Shown: one piece after another, positions 6,143 to 10,191 of the stretch | Layout: the number at the start of each line of letters is the position of its first letter | Numbering within the stretch: the first letter of the stretch is position 1 | NCBI GenBank assembly: GCA_964513445.1 | Contig: CAZEMM010000072.1 | Location: 1 to 10,191 of the forward strand | Origin: Butyricicoccus_A sp964513445 | Lineage (GTDB): Bacteria > Bacillota > Clostridia > Oscillospirales > Butyricicoccaceae | DNA: 10,191 nucleotides | Reading direction: 5' to 3' | Translations under genes and position numbers: made by a program | The notes under the pieces: generated by a model | The model's database searches: none | The model's input: only the letters and a program-made list of their open reading frames with translations | Told to the model about the DNA's origin: nothing

Positions 6143-7114
6143 TTACAGCTCCTCCCAATCGGACGGTTCCTCCGGTTCGTCGAATTCATGCGGGTCGAGC
6201 GGGCTGTCGTCATCCGGCGGCGGCTCGAGGTCCTCCGGCGCGGACGGCTGCGGCACGGTGTACTGCGGCGGCTTGCGTCCGGCGCGCCAGATGAGAATCA
6301 GCAGGACGATGAGCAGAACCGGCAGGCCAATCGCCAGCGCCACAATGAGCGGGTTCATCTTGGTCGCGTCGCGCTCCAGATTGATTAAATTCTGCGTTTC
6401 GATGCGGTGGCCGCGCACGAGCAGCCGGTGTGTATTGATGCCATAGGGCGTGCACGTCATGAGCGTGCAGTAATCCATCCCGTCGACGATGCCCAGCTCC
6501 TCCATTTGGGTAGGCAGGACGATGCGGATCTGATCGACCTCATAGGTGAGCACGCGGTTTAAGATGGTGACGGTAAACGTATCGCCCTCTTCGAGCTGGT
6601 CGAGGTCGGAGAACAGCTTGGCGGTCGGCAGGCCGCGGTGCGTCGTGAGCACGGCGTGATTGCTTTCCCCGCCGATTGGCAGGGACGAGCCCTCCAGATG
6701 GCCGCAGCCGATTTGCAGCGATTTTTCCTCCGAGCCGTGATAGAGCGGGAGATGGACGTCGATCTTTGCGATGTCCACATAGCCGATGACGTCCGTGCCG
6801 TCGATGGAAAGCGCCTGCTCATAGCCGTCGAGCGGTTCCTTCAGGATGGCAGCGCCGGCGGCGCGGCGGCGGTCGTTATATTCCTCGGCGGCGGCGAAGA
6901 TGGCGTCATAATCCGCCTCGGTCATATCCTCCACGGCCGCGGTGTAGCCCTGAATCGCGCGGGACTGGTGCATCGAGTTCCACCAATCGCTGACGGCGGG
7001 ATAGAGCAGGATGCACAGGCCGACGGCGAAGATCGCGCCGATGACCACGGTCGAGAGCATGCCGCCGGATTTGCTTTTCTTCCGCGGCTTTGGTTTGCGT
7101 TTGAATGGTTTCAT
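6143..7114 (-). CDS. srtC: Class C (pilin-polymerising) sortase
   Basis: 323-residue membrane transpeptidase that joins pilin subunits by isopeptide bonds at the cell surface. After a very basic N-terminus (9 Lys/Arg in 18 residues) comes a membrane helix (about 19-40). The sortase fold holds the catalytic triad: His159 in TTHRG, Cys221 in TLMTCTPYGINTHR and Arg230 in the same motif, followed by LLVRGHR. A second C-terminal helix (254-277), typical of class C enzymes, anchors it again. The lid region, normally Asp-Pro-aromatic, reads KEPLDGYEQ (92-100). A 42-residue tail after the second helix is rich in Pro and acidic residues and lacks Lys/Arg. AAAGGA 8 nt upstream supports the start. It follows the LPSTG pilin, its likely substrate, after a 137-bp spacer with hairpins. 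Confidence 0.95.
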   Translation of the reverse strand: MKPFKRKPKPRKKSKSGGMLSTVVIGAIFAVGLCILLYPAVSDWWNSMHQSRAIQGYTAAVEDMTEADYDAIFAAAEEYNDRRRAAGAAILKEPLDGYEQALSIDGTDVIGYVDIAKIDVHLPLYHGSEEKSLQIGCGHLEGSSLPIGGESNHAVLTTHRGLPTAKLFSDLDQLEEGDTFTVTILNRVLTYEVDQIRIVLPTQMEELGIVDGMDYCTLMTCTPYGINTHRLLVRGHRIETQNLINLERDATKMNPLIVALAIGLPVLLIVLLILIWRAGRKPPQYTVPQPSAPEDLEPPPDDDSPLDPHEFDEPEEPSDWEEL

Positions 7115-7140
7115 GGAATCGGTCCTTTGCTACGGAATCC

Positions 7141-7177
7141 ATGCCGCAGCCCGAGGGAACCCGTCAGGATGCGGCAT
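7141..7177 (-). other. Intercistronic hairpin 2, between major pilin and sortase
   Basis: Perfect 8-bp arms: atgccgca at 7141-7148 and tgcggcat at 7170-7177, enclosing 21 nt. It ends 26 bp before the sortase start codon. There is no T tract, so it is not a typical intrinsic terminator. It may influence processing or ribosome access. Confidence 0.6.
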
Positions 7178-7189
7178 CAATCCCATAGG

Positions 7190-7211
7190 CCGGACGGCCG
7201 AAGCCGCCCGG
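7190..7211 (-). other. Intercistronic hairpin 1 with UUCG tetraloop, after the major pilin
   Basis: On the minus strand CCGGGCGGC-TTCG-GCCGTCCGG forms a 9-bp stem with one wobble pair, closed by the very stable cUUCGg tetraloop. It begins about 40 bp after the pilin stop codon (7252) and has no following T run. It could protect the 3' end of the pilin message or cause partial termination, lowering sortase output relative to pilin. Confidence 0.7.
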
Positions 7212-7251
7212 TCGGGATAAAAGGGGACGTGATTTGGATGATTTCAAGGGA

Positions 7252-8778
7252 TTACTTGCTCATGCGCTTCTTGGTGATGAGCAGGACGCCCGCGCCGATG
7301 ACGAGCACGCCGCCGACGACGTAGAAGATCGTCGTGCCGATGCCGCCGGTGGAGGGCAGGGTGGAACCGGTCGCGTTCTCAACCGTGAACGTAGTTCCGG
7401 TCACGTTTGCATCTTCAATTTTAACGCTCTCGCGGGCGGTCAGCTTGTTGTAGCCAGCCGGCGCCTTGGTCTCTTCTACGTAATAGGTGCCGTTTGCAAG
7501 ACCCTTGACTGTGACCACGCCAGAGGTCGGGGTGACGAAGGTTGTTGTTGTTGTTGTGTTCGTGGAGTTGATCTCGTCAGTCGTTGCAACGCGATATACG
7601 CCGTTTCCTTCATCAACCAGCTCAATTGCTGTGCCGCCGGACTCCTGCGTATACAGCGAGAACTCTGCGCCTGCCAGCGTTTTGCTCGAATCAGTTGCGT
7701 CTACCTTGGTCAGATCGAAGTAGTACGTCTTAACGTCATGCTCCTCCGGAGTGCTCATTGTGCCATCATTGTAAGACCAGCTAGCCCCGTTCTTTGCGTC
7801 GGAATCAGCCGCCGCAGAGAGAACCGTTGCGGAATAAGTTACAACCAGCTTTGCGCCGTTGGCATACAGGCTTGTGCCGTCTGCTGCGCCGTTGTCAGTC
7901 CATTTTACTACTACTGTCAGTTTGCCCGAAGTTTCATCATAAGTTACATCGTATAGGTCAGTCGTCAGTAGCTGCTCACCTACATAAACCTTCAATGATG
8001 TTGTATCAATTTTCAGATTCGTCGGGGTATCAACGATGGTGTACTTGTAAATCTTGGTGGTTTTTGCTGTAACTTTACCGTCTGCATCCGTGGTGTTTGT
8101 GGTTGCGTAGTTTGTTGTGCTAATTGCCAGCTGGAAGTCGACCGTCGAGCCAACCGTCGCGGTGGTATCGTCAGCCAAAATCGGGGTCTTGTCCGAATCA
8201 TATCCGGTTACAATTTTCTTTATTTGGTTATCATCATTGCCCGGGGTCGGGGACGAGGCGTTCTTATCAACAATGCTCGCGTTTGGTGCATTGTTATCTA
8301 CAGAAATCACCGTTCCCAGAGAAGAGGTGACGTAATAGTAGCCATACGGAACCGTCCACGCAATGGTGTTCGAAGATGCCTCTTCAGATTTCGTCGCAGT
8401 CATGTTCTTTACGGCATTTGCCACATCCCCGCTCTTCAGCCAAGTTAATACATCTGAATCGGTTTTTCCAGTTTTCAAGGTAGCATAATATACATCGGTA
8501 TCTTCGCTTGCGGTCAGGTCAAACAAACCACTGCTGGTTACAAGATTGTACCACGCATCTTCTGTGCCAATCTTGTAAGCGACCGACTGTGTTGTCTCAT
8601 TGTACGTTGCGCTAAAAATTTTGTATGCTGCATAATCTTCCCCTATGGCAGCATTCGTAATGGTGATCGTTCCATTTCCGCTGCTCGTTGAGGTCGCCGC
8701 AAACGCACTCACGCACATTCCCACGCACAGCGCGGCAGCCATGAGCACTGCGAACATACGTTTCATGATTCGTTTCAT
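7252..8778 (-). CDS. Major backbone pilin, SpaA/FctA-type, LPSTG-anchored
   Basis: 508 residues from the ATG at 8778, chosen for AAAGGAAG 7 nt upstream and the signal peptide (about 7-28, VSAFAA). The order is: N-terminal pilin domain (about 35-175) with TITNAAIGEDYAAYKIFSA and WTVPYGYYYVTS; a middle FctA-like domain (about 185-340) with Lys187/188 and SYND (Asn337) as possible isopeptide partners; and a CnaB domain (about 350-470) with Lys358 (FDLTKVD), the E-box YYVEETKAPAGY (432-443) and Asn468. It ends with LPSTG (474-478), a hydrophobic helix and KKRMSK. A classical YPK pilin lysine motif is missing; ASIVDKN with Lys172 is in the right place to act as the polymerisation lysine (inference). 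It lies directly upstream of the class C sortase. The coding sequence is visibly richer in A/T than the sortase gene. Confidence 0.92.
   Translation of the reverse strand: MKRIMKRMFAVLMAAALCVGMCVSAFAATSTSSGNGTITITNAAIGEDYAAYKIFSATYNETTQSVAYKIGTEDAWYNLVTSSGLFDLTASEDTDVYYATLKTGKTDSDVLTWLKSGDVANAVKNMTATKSEEASSNTIAWTVPYGYYYVTSSLGTVISVDNNAPNASIVDKNASSPTPGNDDNQIKKIVTGYDSDKTPILADDTTATVGSTVDFQLAISTTNYATTNTTDADGKVTAKTTKIYKYTIVDTPTNLKIDTTSLKVYVGEQLLTTDLYDVTYDETSGKLTVVVKWTDNGAADGTSLYANGAKLVVTYSATVLSAAADSDAKNGASWSYNDGTMSTPEEHDVKTYYFDLTKVDATDSSKTLAGAEFSLYTQESGGTAIELVDEGNGVYRVATTDEINSTNTTTTTTFVTPTSGVVTVKGLANGTYYVEETKAPAGYNKLTARESVKIEDANVTGTTFTVENATGSTLPSTGGIGTTIFYVVGGVLVIGAGVLLITKKRMSK
7345..7359 (-). other. 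LPSTG sorting motif codons of the major pilin
   Basis: The minus strand reads CTG CCC TCC ACC GGC, followed by Gly, a hydrophobic helix and a basic tail: a complete cell-wall sorting signal. Confidence 0.9.
7541..7558 (-). repeat. Trinucleotide repeat coding for a Thr run in the major pilin
   Basis: Five gtt units plus gtg on the + strand, read as ACA (Thr) codons on the minus strand. They encode the Thr run at about residues 407-413, inside a loop of the C-terminal CnaB domain. Changes in unit number would keep the frame. Only one allele is visible, so variability is not shown. Confidence 0.6.
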
Positions 8779-8785
8779 AGTTGAT

Positions 8786-8793
8786 CTTCCTTT
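8786..8793 (-). promoter_or_regulatory. Shine-Dalgarno that fixes the pilin start at 8778
   Basis: AAAGGAAG on the minus strand, 7 nt before the ATG. The longer in-frame reading from 8829 has no ribosome binding site and would put 17 polar residues before the signal peptide. Confidence 0.75.
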
Positions 8794-8834
8794 CTTACTT
8801 GTAAAATGTTTGCATGTTTGTATGGTCATTCATC

Positions 8835-8873
8835 CGTGCGCCGCTTTCGCGTTCTCGTCCCCCGCGGCGCACG
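8835..8873 (-). other. Strong intercistronic hairpin between tip protein and major pilin
   Basis: Perfect 10-bp GC-rich arms: cgtgcgccgc at 8835-8844 and gcggcgcacg at 8864-8873, around a 19-nt loop. It starts about 20 nt after the stop of the LPNTG gene. On the minus strand no T tract follows, so a classical terminator is unlikely. It may be a processing or 5'-stabilising structure for the pilin message. No convincing promoter is visible in the 114-bp spacer. Confidence 0.7.
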
Positions 8874-8892
8874 AGATCAATCAGGTTGGTGC

Positions 8893-10191
8893 TCAAGGCC
8901 TCCGCCTGCGCAGTGCGCACAGGCTGACCGCTGCGATTGCCAGCAGGCATCCGCCGAGCATACGGTAAAGGGTTGTGCCAACACCGCCGGTGTTGGGAAG
9001 CTCCTGCCCCACCTCGTAGGTGTTGACAAAGGAGACTTGCTGGGTTTTGTCTTTGTCGTCATCCGATGTAAAGGTCTGTGTTGTAATTTTGGCGTCCTGC
9101 GTGAATTCTTTCCATTTTTCCACGTTTTCGTTTTCTGTCAGGGACTCTACGCTGTAGGTCGCTCCGTTGTAGATATAGCCGTCGAAATCGACATTGGACT
9201 CGTTCAAGGTGTACGTCGCAGCGAGTACCGGAACCTCCCACGTGTAGGTGACAGTGCCGTTTACGTCGTCCGTCGTACATTCTGTCGCCTCGATTGCGTA
9301 GTCTGTGTCGGTCACTCCACTAAGGTTTCTCAGCGCCAGCTTGAACGTACCTGCGTTGTTGCCGTTGTTCGTTTTTCCGCTTGCCGACAGATAGAAGCAG
9401 TTCTCGTCAAAATAATCTGTCGCGCTATTCGTCGGTACTGCGTTGTACGCCGCTTCGACAACCGCTTGAACATTTTCTGCATTCGCTTCGCCGTTAATCT
9501 GGAAGGTTTTCGTAACCGTCAGCGTCGCGGTCTTTGCAACGAGGATGCCGTCGACGTGCCAGTAGTCCCCCTCGTCCTTGCAGACATACCAGCGAATTTC
9601 AAAATTTTCGGTCGTCAGAAGCTCATGGTCGATTGCAACGCCGTTGATCGTGAGGGGTTGGTCTTTGTTCACGTCGTCTCCGTCGTCCCAGTTTTTTCGG
9701 ATATACTCGAAAATGTCCTCATCTTTTGGGAAATCCCCAATCAGCTTATATGTGCCGTTATTGGTTGTGTCCGTGCCTGTACTTTTGTACGTACAACCGC
9801 TTACCAGTTCCTCCCGAATTTTCTTATCAACCGCTTGCGCATAGACGTCGTCTCTTTCGCCCACAATGATTCCATATCTCGTTCCGTGTACATGGGTTGA
9901 CGGAATCTGCATCATCAAGTTTTGGTTTATTCCCGACACGCTGCCGGAAACGCTTTTTGTGAACAGCTCTACATTGCGCCCGCTCACATCATCGTCTGTA
10001 TCCAGCACCTTGCTGGCAAGGTTGATGTAGAAGTTGATGGGTTCGAGCGTCGAGTTCACCTGGATGACGGGCTTCGGGTAAGTCTCCTCGTTCCCCGTTT
10101 GGTCTTTGTACGTGTACGTCACCGTCGCGTCTTTGTTGCAGTAGAAGCCATCCTTTCCCGATGAGGTACTGTTGTCCGGTGCGTCTGTGCC
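8893..10191 (-). CDS. LPNTG-anchored large surface protein, probable pilus tip adhesin or ancillary pilin (C-terminal part)
   Basis: The frame is open to the window edge, so only the last 432 residues are seen; a GTG at 10122 is internal, without a ribosome site or signal peptide. The visible part has a beta-rich region, then TINGVAIDHELLTTENFEIRWYVCK and WHVDGILVAKTATLTVTKTF. The latter begins a CnaB/DUF5979-like domain with Lys228 (TVTKTF), Glu349 (YSVES) and Asn390 (FVNTY), which could form an isopeptide bond (numbered from the first visible residue; predicted). It ends with LPNTG (398-402; bases 9000-8986), a hydrophobic helix and ALRRRRP. Being first in the order tip, backbone, sortase fits a tip adhesin of a SpaA-type pilus. 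The ligand-binding part lies upstream of the window and cannot be judged. Confidence 0.85.
   Translation of the reverse strand, partial: GTDAPDNSTSSGKDGFYCNKDATVTYTYKDQTGNEETYPKPVIQVNSTLEPINFYINLASKVLDTDDDVSGRNVELFTKSVSGSVSGINQNLMMQIPSTHVHGTRYGIIVGERDDVYAQAVDKKIREELVSGCTYKSTGTDTTNNGTYKLIGDFPKDEDIFEYIRKNWDDGDDVNKDQPLTINGVAIDHELLTTENFEIRWYVCKDEGDYWHVDGILVAKTATLTVTKTFQINGEANAENVQAVVEAAYNAVPTNSATDYFDENCFYLSASGKTNNGNNAGTFKLALRNLSGVTDTDYAIEATECTTDDVNGTVTYTWEVPVLAATYTLNESNVDFDGYIYNGATYSVESLTENENVEKWKEFTQDAKITTQTFTSDDDKDKTQQVSFVNTYEVGQELPNTGGVGTTLYRMLGGCLLAIAAVSLCALRRRRP
8986..9000 (-). other. LPNTG sorting motif codons
   Basis: The minus strand reads CTT CCC AAC ACC GGC, followed by Gly-Val-Gly and a hydrophobic segment. 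It is the same general form as the LPSTGG-I-G of the backbone pilin, which suggests both are substrates of the same class C sortase. Confidence 0.9.

Noticed and set aside
6103..6213. Upstream extension of the SpaA-like gene to an ATG at 6213
   Set aside because: It would overlap the end of the sortase gene and place a basic leader before the signal peptide. The ATG at 6102 has a strong GGGGAGG site.
8779..8829. 17-codon extension of the major pilin to 8829
   Set aside because: No Shine-Dalgarno precedes it, and the real site AAAGGAAG lies inside the extension just before 8778.
8797..8833. Tiny minus-strand open frame of about 12 codons (MNDHTNMQTFYK) ahead of the pilin
   Set aside because: It stops just before the pilin ribosome site, which looked like a leader peptide, but it has no ribosome site of its own and no regulatory codon run.
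8835..8873. Rho-independent terminator between tip protein and pilin
   Set aside because: The stem is strong but no T tract follows on the minus strand, so I list it only as a structural hairpin.
8806..9900. + strand open frame of 364 codons
   Set aside because: It is antisense to the LPNTG protein and the intergenic hairpin, with no recognisable domain.

Overview
The window looks like chromosome from a moderately high-GC Gram-positive Firmicute, most likely a gut-type Clostridia (Oscillospiraceae-like). The evidence is long-type PurL, LPXTG sorting signals, a class C sortase, strong GGAGG-type ribosome binding sites and a SipW-type signal peptidase. This placement is inferred from protein style, not from a database match. 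All genes I support lie on the minus strand, so they are read from high to low coordinates.

Reading in the direction of transcription, 10191-7252 holds the C-terminal 432 residues of a large LPNTG surface protein (probable tip adhesin or ancillary pilin). A stable hairpin follows, then a 508-residue LPSTG major backbone pilin. A further 137-bp spacer with two hairpins leads to a class C, pilin-polymerising sortase (7114-6143). This half is a sortase-dependent, SpaA-type pilus locus.

Without a break or an obvious terminator the series continues into a second module (6102-1398). It contains a secreted SpaA/CnaB-like protein without any sorting signal, two TasA/camelysin-like secreted proteins, a 268-residue protein ending in an SPKTG sorting motif, a 357-residue MucBP-like protein with a membrane tail, and a SipW/ER-type signal peptidase I. 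Four of the junctions have a Shine-Dalgarno sequence that overlaps or adjoins the previous stop codon, which points to one translationally coupled transcript. A strong intrinsic terminator at 1372-1327 closes it.

Below the terminator, 1145-1 is the N-terminal 381 residues of purL (phosphoribosylformylglycinamidine synthase), with its own sigma-A-like promoter and a palindrome over the -35 box. It is a separate housekeeping unit.

The main point of interest is the composite locus: a covalent sortase pilus and a SipW/TasA-type fibre cassette apparently on one transcript. It carries three kinds of C-terminal anchor (LPXTG, SPKTG, and a degenerate VRTG/membrane tail) plus one SpaA-like protein with none. 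The operon promoter and the start of the tip gene lie beyond position 10191.
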